Shown: positions 46,025 to 53,091 of the stretch, one piece after another
Layout: the number at the start of each line of letters is the position of its first letter
Position numbering within the stretch: position 1 is the stretch's first letter
NCBI RefSeq assembly: GCF_030068445.1
Contig: NZ_JAQPOK010000090.1
Location: 1 to 64,000, forward strand
Direction: 5' to 3'
DNA: 64,000 bases
Source: Roseofilum halophilum BLCC-M91
GTDB taxonomy: Bacteria; Cyanobacteriota; Cyanobacteriia; Cyanobacteriales; Desertifilaceae
The notes under the pieces: generated by a model
Seen by the model: the letters and a program-made list of their open reading frames with translations, nothing else
What the model was told of the DNA's origin: nothing
The model's database searches: none
Position numbers and translations under genes: made by a program

Positions 46025-46131
46025 AGTAAACCCTCTTGTTCCAGTTCTAAAATATACTCATCATACAAGCGATCGCCAATTGGGATATACGTTTCATAAA
46101 AGCGATCGCTGCCCGTCTTATCGCCTCCCAT
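46021..46131 (-). CDS. Small acidic protein coupled to the AbrB-type gene
   Basis: The start ATG 46131 gives 36 aa (MGGDKTGSDRFYETYIPIGD, then RLYDEYILELEQEGLL). A longer frame would run into the MITE array. The stop overlaps the AbrB start by ATGA. A 25-bp stretch coding GDRLYDEY is duplicated at 45733-45757 on the other side of the AbrB gene. No family is recognised. Confidence 0.4.
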   Translation of the reverse strand: MGGDKTGSDRFYETYIPIGDRLYDEYILELEQEGLL

Positions 46132-46195
46132 CTTACTCTCTCCTTGCGATCGCTCCCCGAAAGAAACCGGGTTTCTGCCCCAGTCAATCCAGTAG

Positions 46196-46554
46196 TGCCG
46201 TGACACAGCTAAAAATGTGCATTAGCGTAGGGTGGGTTAGGCGGCTAAAACCTAGACTGTGACAGAAATCTCTCAATCCGCCGTAACCCACCATTTTAGG
46301 GTTGTCACGGCAGTAGTGCCGTGACACAGCTAAAAATGTGCATTAGCGTAGGGTGGGTTAGGCGGCTAAAACCTAGACTGTGACAGAAATCTCTCAATCC
46401 GCCGTAACCCACCATTTTAGGGTTGTCAAGGCAGTAGTGCCATGACACAGCTAAAATAGTGCATTAGCGTAGGGTGGGTTAGGCGGCTAAAACATAGACT
46501 CTGACAGCAATCTATCAATCCGCCGTAACCCACCATTTTAGGGTTGTCAAGGCA
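46196..46554. mobile_element. Three tandem 117-bp MITE-like elements
   Basis: Copies at 46196-46312, 46317-46433 and 46438-46554 repeat with a 121-bp period, separated by GTAG. Each begins TGCCGTGACA (TGCCATGACA in copy 3) and ends with its complement (TGTCACGGCA, or TGTCAAGGCA in copies 2 and 3). The inverted similarity extends to about 19 bp (inner CTAAAA/TTTTAG). Inside, GGTGGGTTAGGCGG and CCGCCGTAACCCACC can pair, so each copy can fold into a long hairpin. There is no coding capacity. Confidence 0.8.
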
Positions 46555-46558
46555 GTAG

Positions 46559-46585
46559 GGTGCGTTAGCGACAGCGTAACGCACC
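46559..46585. repeat. Palindrome GGTGCGTTA...TAACGCACC
   Basis: A perfect 9-bp inverted repeat around a 9-nt loop lies directly after the MITE array and shares the AGGGTG(G/C)GTTA theme of that array. It is a probable dispersed hairpin repeat. Confidence 0.6.
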
Positions 46586-46594
46586 AACTGCTGA

Positions 46595-46664
46595 GGCAAA
46601 AGAAACCGGGTTTCTGCCCAAGTTGTGGACACCAACCACAGATACGCAAGAAACCCGGTTTCTA
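46595..46664. repeat. Two GAAACCGGGTTTC palindromes
   Basis: Copies of the same palindrome seen at 5014-5126 and near 46161 lie in this gap, one in each orientation of its flank. Confidence 0.65.
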
Positions 46665-46685
46665 AAACCTCGTGGGGGGGGGAAT

Positions 46686-46838
46686 TACAGCGTTTTTCGA
46701 TGTTATGAGGTACAGTAATCGAAATGTTCCTTGAGAGTGTTGTCCCATGAAAAGCCTGAAGAATGGGCACGCATAGCGTAAAAAATGGTTTTCCCTTCTG
46801 CCCATTACCCATTACCGATTACCGCGCGAAGCGCTGTA
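46686..46838. mobile_element. MITE-like element with TACAGCGCTT terminal inverted repeats (copy 2)
   Basis: The element is 153 bp, with left end TACAGCGTTT and right end AAGCGCTGTA. The interior is about as long and clearly similar to 34532-34697 (shared CGATGTTATGAG, ACAGTAAT, CCCATGAAAA, AAAATGGTTTTCC). It differs in heptamer number near the right end. It lies about 110 bp upstream of the CHAT gene. Confidence 0.7.
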
Positions 46839-46841
46839 AGT

Positions 46842-46876
46842 CCCTCTCCCGTGGGAGAGGGATATAGGGAGAGGGC
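46842..46876 (+). repeat. CCCTCTCCCGTGGGAGAGGG palindromic repeat
   Basis: A perfect palindrome is followed by AGGGAGAGGGCA. The same unit, in triplicate and in frame, is inside the downstream CHAT gene at 48556-48672. Confidence 0.75.
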
Positions 46877-46947
46877 AGCCCGATTGCGCTACACTCAAGC
46901 TATCCCCCCCAATTGTTAATTGTTCATTATTCATTGTTAATTGTGAC

Positions 46948-49533
46948 ATGGAACGCATCCCTGCCTACCTGAACCTAATCCAAGAACTGCTCACCTGTCC
47001 CAGGGGTGAAGAAGCGCAACGGCTCAATGACAACCGCGAGTTGCTGGATCGGGACTTTTTGCTCACCTGCGGACAGATAGCGCAACAGATGCAGGAGGAG
47101 GGGAGGGAAAATGAGGCCCGGTTTCTGCTCGACCTGGTGCAACAGTTGGCACAAGCGCTAGACCTGGAGGGGGGAGAAGGAGGAGCAAACGTCACCGAGC
47201 AAGAGTATTTAAGTTTTCTGATGCAAGTGTTGCAAGCCACAGCAGAGAGCAACGGAGATGCAGCAGTCGTTCATCCGCTCTTGCAACAGAACTTAGAGAA
47301 ATTAGACTTGAACTTGGCCCAGATCTTGAAAGCTTGGGCTACAGAAAGACTAGAAACCGCAACTTCCTCAGAGCGGGAATTTATTGCCAATGTTCTCTAT
47401 TACTTTAATCTGATCGTCTCTAGCTTTCGCTATGGCAGCAGAGCCAACAACATCGAAATTGCCATCGCTTGTCTAGAGATATTCTTGCAAGTTTTTACGC
47501 GCCAAGACGCTCCAGAGTATTGGGCGATCGCCCAAAATAGTTTAGGAAACAAATACTCCGATCGCCTGCGGGGAGAGCGTGCCCAGAACCTGGAGCGGGC
47601 GATCGCCTGTTATGAAGCGGCTTTAGAAGTGAGAACCCGCAGCGCCTTCCCCCAAAACCATGTCGAAACCCTCTTTAACCTCGGCCTCGCCTATCGGGAC
47701 GCTTCCCAACCCCAACAAGCCTATGACAGCTTTGCCGCCGCCATTGACACCCTAGAGAGCATCCGCAGCGCCATCATCATCGGCGGCGAGGCCGACAAAC
47801 AGAAACTGGCGGAAGAATGGCAGAAACTCTACCGCAACATGATCGAAGTCTGCCTAGACCTGGACAACCCCAGCGCCGCCCTGGAATATGCCGAGCGCAG
47901 CAAAGCCAGAAACCTCGTAGACCTGATCGCCGCCACCCGCCTCAAACCCGAAACCCTCCCCCAAGAAGTCTGGGAGCGCTACAACCAGCTCTATCAACAG
48001 TGGTGGCAGCTCCAGCAGCAAACCAACGGCAGCAGCCCCCAGGCTTCCAGCCCCGACGACAGCCGCAGCCTCCAGGTCTCGGTCTCCCCTAGCGCCGTTC
48101 CCTCCCCCTCCCTCACCCAGCTCCGTCAACAGCTCGACGACTTCATCGCCACCGAAATCACCCCCCACGACCCCAAATTCCGCTTTGGGCAATCTGTCCA
48201 ACCCATCCGCTACCGAGAAATTCAGGCCCTAGTCCCTGCCCACACCGCCCTGATCGAATGGTACTTTACCTCCCAAGGCATCCACGCCTTCATCGTCACC
48301 CCCGAAGCCCAACAGCCCACCCTCTTCTCCACCGACAGCAGCGCCGTCGATGCCCTAGAACAGTTAAAAGATGAGTATTTAACCGATTATCTCCACCGCG
48401 ATAACCACTGGCGACAAACCCTCCCCACCTACCTCCACCGGTTAGCCCACCTCCTGCAACTCCCTAACCTCCTCTCCCACATCCCCCCCGACTGCCAACA
48501 CCTGATCCTCGTCCCCTACCGCTACCTCCACCTCTTCCCCCTCCACGCCCTACCCATCCCCTCCCCCGTAGGAGAGGGAGCAGGAGAAAAAGACACCCCC
48601 TCGCCCGTGGGAGAGGGGGCAGGGGGAGAGGGCATCCCCTCCCCCGTGGGAGAGGGGGCAGGGGGAGAGGGCATCCTGAGCGACCAATTCCCCCAAGGCA
48701 TCCGCTACATCCCCAGTAGCCAAATCCTGCAACTCTCCCTCTCCGAAACTCTCCCACAACCCACAGATAAATCCCTCTTTGCCATCCAAAACCCCACCCG
48801 CGACCTCACCTTTGCCCAGATTGAAGTCGAAGCCATTCAAAGCGCCTTCAACCCTGCCACCGTCCTCCCTGGCAAAGCTGCCCATAAAACCGCCTTCACC
48901 CAAGCCACTCCCCAATTCAAAACCCTCCAGTTTGCCCATTTCTCCTGTCACGGCTTCTTCAACTTCAGCAACCCCCGCCATTCCGGACTCATCCTCGCCA
49001 ACGCCCAACTCCCCGCAACTCCCACCCCCGAAAAAGGTCTCGCCGTCATCCGCTCCCGACGGGGCAACTTCAACGTCGCCGAATGCCTCACCGTCCCCGA
49101 AATCTTTAATCTGCGCTTACCCCAATGTCGGCTGGTTACCCTCTCTGCCTGCGAAACCGGCATCACCGACATCGCCACCACCAGCGACGAATATATCAGC
49201 ATTCTCGCCGGATTTTTCTTTGCCGGTGCGCGGAACGTCCTAGGCACACTCTGGGCAGTCAATGACCTCTCTACCGCCATTTTCATGATTCGCTTCTACG
49301 AAACCCTCTTGACCCAACCCCAACCCCCCGTTGCCCTCTCCCTCAAACACACCCAAGAGTGGATGCGCTCCCTAACCTGCGCCGATTTGGTAAACTGGAT
49401 TAGCACCTGTTCCCTCATGCCCGAAGCCCATAAACCCTCCATACAACAACGATTCTCCCTCGGCTTCAAACCTCACTATCAACCCTATCAATCCCCCTAC
49501 CACTGGGCCGCCTTTTACGCCGTAGGCCAATAA
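46948..49533 (+). CDS. TPR-CHAT caspase-like protease
   Basis: The protein has 861 aa with ATG 46948. Residues 1-300 are helical with TPRs (IEIAIACLEIFLQVF, LERAIACYEAALEVRTR, LFNLGLAYRDASQPQQAYDS). The CHAT peptidase domain occupies about 430-860. The catalytic dyad is His668 (AHFSCHGFFN) and Cys735 (LSACETGITD), followed by AGARNVLGTLWAVND. CHAT proteases are caspase relatives used in bacterial conflict and cell-death systems and activated by sensor modules. Residues 537-575 are a low-complexity insertion made of three 13-residue repeats derived from an intergenic palindrome. Downstream on the same strand are a small helical protein and a two-TM coiled-coil protein that may be partner or substrate (inference). 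Confidence 0.9.
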   Translation: MERIPAYLNLIQELLTCPRGEEAQRLNDNRELLDRDFLLTCGQIAQQMQEEGRENEARFLLDLVQQLAQALDLEGGEGGANVTEQEYLSFLMQVLQATAESNGDAAVVHPLLQQNLEKLDLNLAQILKAWATERLETATSSEREFIANVLYYFNLIVSSFRYGSRANNIEIAIACLEIFLQVFTRQDAPEYWAIAQNSLGNKYSDRLRGERAQNLERAIACYEAALEVRTRSAFPQNHVETLFNLGLAYRDASQPQQAYDSFAAAIDTLESIRSAIIIGGEADKQKLAEEWQKLYRNMIEVCLDLDNPSAALEYAERSKARNLVDLIAATRLKPETLPQEVWERYNQLYQQWWQLQQQTNGSSPQASSPDDSRSLQVSVSPSAVPSPSLTQLRQQLDDFIATEITPHDPKFRFGQSVQPIRYREIQALVPAHTALIEWYFTSQGIHAFIVTPEAQQPTLFSTDSSAVDALEQLKDEYLTDYLHRDNHWRQTLPTYLHRLAHLLQLPNLLSHIPPDCQHLILVPYRYLHLFPLHALPIPSPVGEGAGEKDTPSPVGEGAGGEGIPSPVGEGAGGEGILSDQFPQGIRYIPSSQILQLSLSETLPQPTDKSLFAIQNPTRDLTFAQIEVEAIQSAFNPATVLPGKAAHKTAFTQATPQFKTLQFAHFSCHGFFNFSNPRHSGLILANAQLPATPTPEKGLAVIRSRRGNFNVAECLTVPEIFNLRLPQCRLVTLSACETGITDIATTSDEYISILAGFFFAGARNVLGTLWAVNDLSTAIFMIRFYETLLTQPQPPVALSLKHTQEWMRSLTCADLVNWISTCSLMPEAHKPSIQQRFSLGFKPHYQPYQSPYHWAAFYAVGQ
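48556..48672 (+). repeat. In-frame triplicate palindromic repeat inside the CHAT gene
   Basis: Three 39-nt units (48556-48594, 48595-48633, 48634-48672) each encode 13 residues of the type IPSPVGEGAGGEG. The DNA core CCCGTGGGAGAGGGGGCAGG is shared with the intergenic copy at 46842-46876. The unit length keeps the reading frame. The insertion lies before the CHAT catalytic residues, probably in a surface loop. Confidence 0.85.
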
Positions 49534-49544
49534 TCGGGAATGGG

Positions 49545-49714
49545 GGAATGGGGGAATGGGGGAGTGGGGAAGACACGGAGACACGGAGACACGGGGACGC
49601 GGAGAATGAGGGAATGGGGGAATGGGGGAATGGGGAAGACACGGGGACACGGGGACGCGGAGAATGAGATAATTCTTCATTGTTAATTGTTAATTGTTAA
49701 TTGTTAATTGTTCA
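49545..49714 (+). repeat. G-rich octamer array followed by AATTGTT heptamers
   Basis: Two blocks of GGGGAATG-like units and GACACGGA-like octamers lie between the CHAT stop and 49672. Four perfect GTTAATT heptamers (about 49683-49711) then run almost to the start codon of the next gene. Similar heptamers occur just upstream of the CHAT start (46910-46946). Confidence 0.8.
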
Positions 49715-49715
49715 A

Positions 49716-50054
49716 ATGATTACTCCCAAAGAAATGATCGCCAAATTCTTCCAAGTCTGGGCAACCAACCCGGATGATATCTTTACCACCTCCGGAGCCA
49801 TTGCCGGTTTAGAAAAACTAGAAGAAATGATGCCCAAACTCGCATCGGAATCGGATGAGGTACTCATGCAACGGTTAATGGCATGGTGTTCCGATTATCC
49901 GCAACTGACGGAGAAAATCTTGGAAAGCCCACCGCGCAAGTTGTCCGAAGAAAATAACGAACCCCCGCCAGATACTGAAGATAATAGTATCGCCAACCGC
50001 TTTCCGAAAACCTCTAAAGTCCTGGAGGAGAGAAGCCGGAATAATGAACAATGA
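49716..50054 (+). CDS. Small helical protein of unknown function beside CHAT gene
   Basis: The start ATG 49716 gives 112 aa; earlier codons are in repeat sequence. Residues 1-70 are amphipathic helices (KEMIAKFFQVWATNPDDIF, GLEKLEEMMPKLASESDEVL, MQRLMAWCSDYPQLTEKILE). A disordered acidic and basic tail follows (about 70-112). No TM segment or known motif is visible. A compact helical N-domain next to a CHAT protease could be an adaptor, but this rests only on position. The tail may extend into repeat-derived sequence, since heptamer repeats begin at the stop. Confidence 0.65.
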   Translation: MITPKEMIAKFFQVWATNPDDIFTTSGAIAGLEKLEEMMPKLASESDEVLMQRLMAWCSDYPQLTEKILESPPRKLSEENNEPPPDTEDNSIANRFPKTSKVLEERSRNNEQ

Positions 50055-50194
50055 ACAATGAATAATGAACAATTGTCATTGCGACCGCAGGGAAGCAATC
50101 GCCGAGTTTACCGAGATGATCGAGATTGCTTCATTCCACTGCGTTCCATTCGCAATGACTGATCGTCACTGACTTATATAAAAAATCTATCTCA

Positions 50195-51571
50195 ATGAAA
50201 CATCCGCCAGAACCGAATCCAGATGCTTTTCTCTTAGCCCCTAATCTCTATTTATGGGCGTATCAACTTGCGGATAAAAAAACGGATGCAACCTTTTGGA
50301 ACGCCGCCAACCTCCTATTATCTCGCTTTGGCAAAACTCTAGAGATTACGGAGCGCGAAAAAAGCCGCGTTTTACTAGCTCAAGGTTCTTCTATTGGCTT
50401 CAAACTCCAAGATTCCCCAGAGATTAGTGGCTATCTTCAACCCTTGAAACTTAAAGATAGCTATGCTGTCCGTGCCAATCTCGGCTATGATGATGAACAG
50501 GATGCCCTCGATCGCGTGGATGTTCAGCAACTGTCAGCCCTCCAATTCAACTGGGTTCCACCCCAGGAAAATTTCCTAGGACAAACCCTGCTCGTCACAG
50601 CCTATTTAAGTCGGGTGAATCAACAGCGCGATCTAAAAAAACTTCGGAATTTAGCAGATCACTGCTATCAGGTTTTATTCACCCAATCCCCCCAATTTTG
50701 TCGCCAAGGAACACTGTTTGGTAGCCCCATTTTTGAATATAACCCCACTTCTGAAGATGACACCGCGCCCCATGTCCTGATTTGGTTGTTTCGAGATGAA
50801 GAAGCCCAGGATAAAATTAATACTTGCATGAGTTATTTTACCGATCTGCTGTTCTATCGAGCCAAAATTGTTAAAGCCTTTCAAAACAGTCGCTCGATGT
50901 ACGATCAACTTGATCGAGCTTACAATATTCTAGAAACCAAGCTCGACAACTTACAGAAAGAACTGGATCGCCACAATGATGCCAGTCGTGATGATTATTT
51001 GGAGTCGTTCAAAACCAGCTTGAAATATTTTGCCCAGGAGTCTCTCCCCTACACGCGCAACTTGGGAAAACTGGAAGATTTTAAGAAGACTATTGCAATA
51101 AATGTTTACAATTACAATGAGCAAGTTGCACAAATTTGTGATAGACTAGGACTTGATAAGGAAGAACTATCATTTATCCAACAGTTTAGCGACAATAAGG
51201 GGCAACACTTCGATCGCCAAATTGAAGCAGATTTAGGCTATTTTAATAACGGGATAGATTTGTTTAATACAGCGATCGCCTCCATCCGAGGAACAGTAGA
51301 AATCGACCAAGCAGAGAGCGATCGCAACCTAGAGCATCAGATCCAAACCTTTGGGAGTGCCATTGCCGTGGGTGCGATCGTTGCCTCCACCTCCACCCTC
51401 ATCTTCCAGGAACCCTGGACATTGCCCTGGCAAGAGCATCATGGCGATCGCCCCCATCCCTTTATTATCGCCCTTCTGGTGAGCTTTGCCTTCGCTCTAT
51501 TAGCCTGGGGTGGCGTAAAACTGTTAATCTGGTGCAGTGCTAGGAGGCGATCAGGTCGCAAAAACCCTTAA
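50195..51571 (+). CDS. Two-TM coiled-coil membrane protein of unknown family (paralogue of 3481-4977)
   Basis: The protein has 458 aa with ATG 50195. Residues 1-225 look soluble (LLAPNLYLWAYQLADKKTD, GQTLLVTAYLSRVNQQRDL, HVLIWLFRDEEAQDKI). Residues 235-370 are coiled coil. The conserved block NTAIASIRGTVEIDQAESDR leads into hydrophobic helix 1 (GSAIAVGAIVASTSTLIF), a short loop, and helix 2 (PFIIALLVSFAFALLAWGG). Order and block match the 498-aa protein at 3481-4977. A C-terminal helical hairpin after a long coiled coil is reminiscent of membrane-pore or tether designs. It follows the CHAT gene and the small helical gene on the same strand. Confidence 0.83.
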   Translation: MKHPPEPNPDAFLLAPNLYLWAYQLADKKTDATFWNAANLLLSRFGKTLEITEREKSRVLLAQGSSIGFKLQDSPEISGYLQPLKLKDSYAVRANLGYDDEQDALDRVDVQQLSALQFNWVPPQENFLGQTLLVTAYLSRVNQQRDLKKLRNLADHCYQVLFTQSPQFCRQGTLFGSPIFEYNPTSEDDTAPHVLIWLFRDEEAQDKINTCMSYFTDLLFYRAKIVKAFQNSRSMYDQLDRAYNILETKLDNLQKELDRHNDASRDDYLESFKTSLKYFAQESLPYTRNLGKLEDFKKTIAINVYNYNEQVAQICDRLGLDKEELSFIQQFSDNKGQHFDRQIEADLGYFNNGIDLFNTAIASIRGTVEIDQAESDRNLEHQIQTFGSAIAVGAIVASTSTLIFQEPWTLPWQEHHGDRPHPFIIALLVSFAFALLAWGGVKLLIWCSARRRSGRKNP

Positions 51572-51578
51572 CAAGTGT

Positions 51579-51652
51579 TCTGTGAAGAGCGTCGTCAAGT
51601 TTATGAGCGATCGCATCATCGTCATGAATCGCGGTAAAGTAGAAGGAATCGA
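51579..51652 (+). pseudogene. Relic of an oligopeptide-type ABC ATPase
   Basis: An in-frame stretch encodes SVVKFMSDRIIVMNRGKVEG. It closely resembles the H-loop-proximal segment of Opp/Dpp-family ATPases (usually HDLSVVKFMSDRI). The rest of the gene is missing, and the fragment is joined to unrelated sequence at both ends. It is a short remnant, and coincidence is possible but unlikely. Confidence 0.45.
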
Positions 51653-51726
51653 GAGAAATGGCGATCGCCAAAATCCAGACAAGCAGCTCTCTAAATCATC
51701 AAACGAAATCCTAATAGGAGCAGATC

Positions 51727-51954
51727 ATGTCATTAGCCATTAAAGATTTGGTAGAGATGGTAGAGCCTTTACCCGATGAAATCCAACAACAAATCGTCGC
51801 TCATGTGCGCGAGTATATTGCCGATTTACAGGATGAAAAACAGTGGGATGAGTCCTTTCGTCGCACCCAATCCGCCTTAGTTGCAGCCGCACGACAAGCG
51901 AAACAAGAACGGGCTGCGGGAAAAGCGACAAAAATGGATTATGAGCAGTTATGA
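51727..51954 (+). CDS. Antitoxin of RelE/ParE-type toxin-antitoxin pair
   Basis: The protein has 75 aa with ATG 51727 and AGGAGCAG upstream. It is helical and charged: SLAIKDLVEMVEPLPDEIQQ and QIVAHVREYIADLQDEKQWD, then a basic tail AARQAKQERAAGKATKMDY. Its last codons overlap the toxin start by 4 nt (ATGA), the usual arrangement for antitoxin-first modules. It should bind and neutralise the downstream toxin and repress the operon. Confidence 0.8.
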   Translation: MSLAIKDLVEMVEPLPDEIQQQIVAHVREYIADLQDEKQWDESFRRTQSALVAAARQAKQERAAGKATKMDYEQL

Positions 51955-52214
51955 AATCTGAGGTTCTGCCTTCATTTTGGCAGCAGTATCGTCAGCTTAA
52001 TCATGAAGTTCGAGAACGTACTCGCAAGGCCTATCGGCTATGGGCGGACAATCCCTTTCATCCCTCTCTCCATTTTAAGTGTATTAACTCAGAGGAGGAG
52101 ATTTGGTCAGTACGAGTGACGCGCAATTATCGAGTTTTGGGATTCAAGGAAAACGATACAGTAACCTGGTTTTGGATTGGCAATCATGATGATTATGAAC
52201 GCTTCTTTGGCTAA
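51951..52214 (+). CDS. RelE/ParE superfamily toxin
   Basis: The protein has 87 aa with ATG 51951. It has the RelE-like fold with early helices (SFWQQYRQLNHEVRERTRKA, YRLWADNPFHPSLHFKC) and strands IWSVRVTRNYRVLGFKE and TWFWIGNHDDYERFFG. Basic residues Arg/Lys in the middle strand and the terminal HDDYERF resemble YafQ/HigB-type ribosome-dependent mRNases. The cellular target is not proven. It forms a complete module with the overlapping antitoxin. Confidence 0.85.
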   Translation: MKSEVLPSFWQQYRQLNHEVRERTRKAYRLWADNPFHPSLHFKCINSEEEIWSVRVTRNYRVLGFKENDTVTWFWIGNHDDYERFFG

Positions 52215-52309
52215 CCTAGTTATCTGATATAAAGAGCGATCGCAACCGAAAGACAGAAATAAGGAATAGGGAGGCCCAAAAATTCCTCCTTACTCCTCAC
52301 TCCTGAGAC

Positions 52310-53023
52310 TCAACCAAAGATATTTTCCGAACGATAATCAGCTTCCGGTTCGGCAGCAAAGGGAGCATCCGTTTTACCCTTAGCTCTAGCTTTCGCCTTT
52401 GATGCACTGCGCTTGAGCGCTTGCAAACGGGCTTCATAGCGGCTGCGTTGGCGTTTTTTCGGGTTTTGTTCAATTAAGATCTTTAAGGCACTACCGAGAC
52501 TCTTGTAGGCATTGGGTAGGGTATAGCCAAAACGGGTGGCTAAGGCGATCGCCTTTTCATCCGCTTGAATGGCTTCGTGTAAAGTCTTTTCAGGGTTATT
52601 TTTCTGATAGAGGCGATAACCGGAAACGCCACATAACGCCAGAGCGAGCAGAAGCAACAAGCCATCTTGTACCCAAAGCTCTCCCACTGCGCCCCCTAAA
52701 CCAATGGCTAGGGCTGCCATTTCCCAGCCATCTTTGGGAATCGTATCATTCTGAATCCGCCCCACTTCATGCCAAAAGAGAAGATTGCGTTGGTCGATCG
52801 CCAGTTGATCCCATTTGGCTAAATCAATCTGAATTTCCACTTCATCATTGCCAATTTCTTCGGATCGCACCAAGGGAGGGTTCATTTCTGTTGCCACCTC
52901 TACGATCACCCAACTTTGCAGTTCTGGCGGCAATAAGCCTTTTAAGCGGCGCAGTTCGTTCATTTCTGCTCTCGCAGAGGAGGTTGCATAGGATTTCATA
53001 TCGCTTGCCCTAGAATCTGACAA
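52310..53023 (-). CDS. DUF3318 protein
   Basis: The protein has 237 aa with ATG 53023. It matches the cyanobacterial DUF3318 family: EMNELRRLKGLLPPELQSWV, EIQIDLAKWDQLAIDQRNLL, FWHEVGRIQNDTIPKDGWE. A hydrophobic hairpin (about 105-140, ALAIGLGGAVGELWVQDGLL) suggests membrane association. The C-terminal 60 residues are basic (KKRQRSRYEARLQALKRSAS). The family has no established function. It shares a strand with the helicase-like gene upstream, with a 68-nt gap. Confidence 0.8.
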   Translation of the reverse strand: MSDSRASDMKSYATSSARAEMNELRRLKGLLPPELQSWVIVEVATEMNPPLVRSEEIGNDEVEIQIDLAKWDQLAIDQRNLLFWHEVGRIQNDTIPKDGWEMAALAIGLGGAVGELWVQDGLLLLLALALCGVSGYRLYQKNNPEKTLHEAIQADEKAIALATRFGYTLPNAYKSLGSALKILIEQNPKKRQRSRYEARLQALKRSASKAKARAKGKTDAPFAAEPEADYRSENIFG

Positions 53024-53091
53024 AACAAGTAGGTCGTCTTATGTCGAGTATATCTTGGACGCTGGCTGAATGGGTTTTTATTTCTCATTTG

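Noticed and set aside
46196-46554. CRISPR array
   Set aside because: The three 117-bp repeats have only 4-bp spacers and inverted ends. There are no cas genes, and the structure is that of tandem MITEs.
48779-49243. Proline/serine-rich frame of 154 codons inside the CHAT gene
   Set aside because: It is an out-of-frame shadow of the C-rich CHAT coding sequence, whose catalytic His and Cys motifs are in the other frame.
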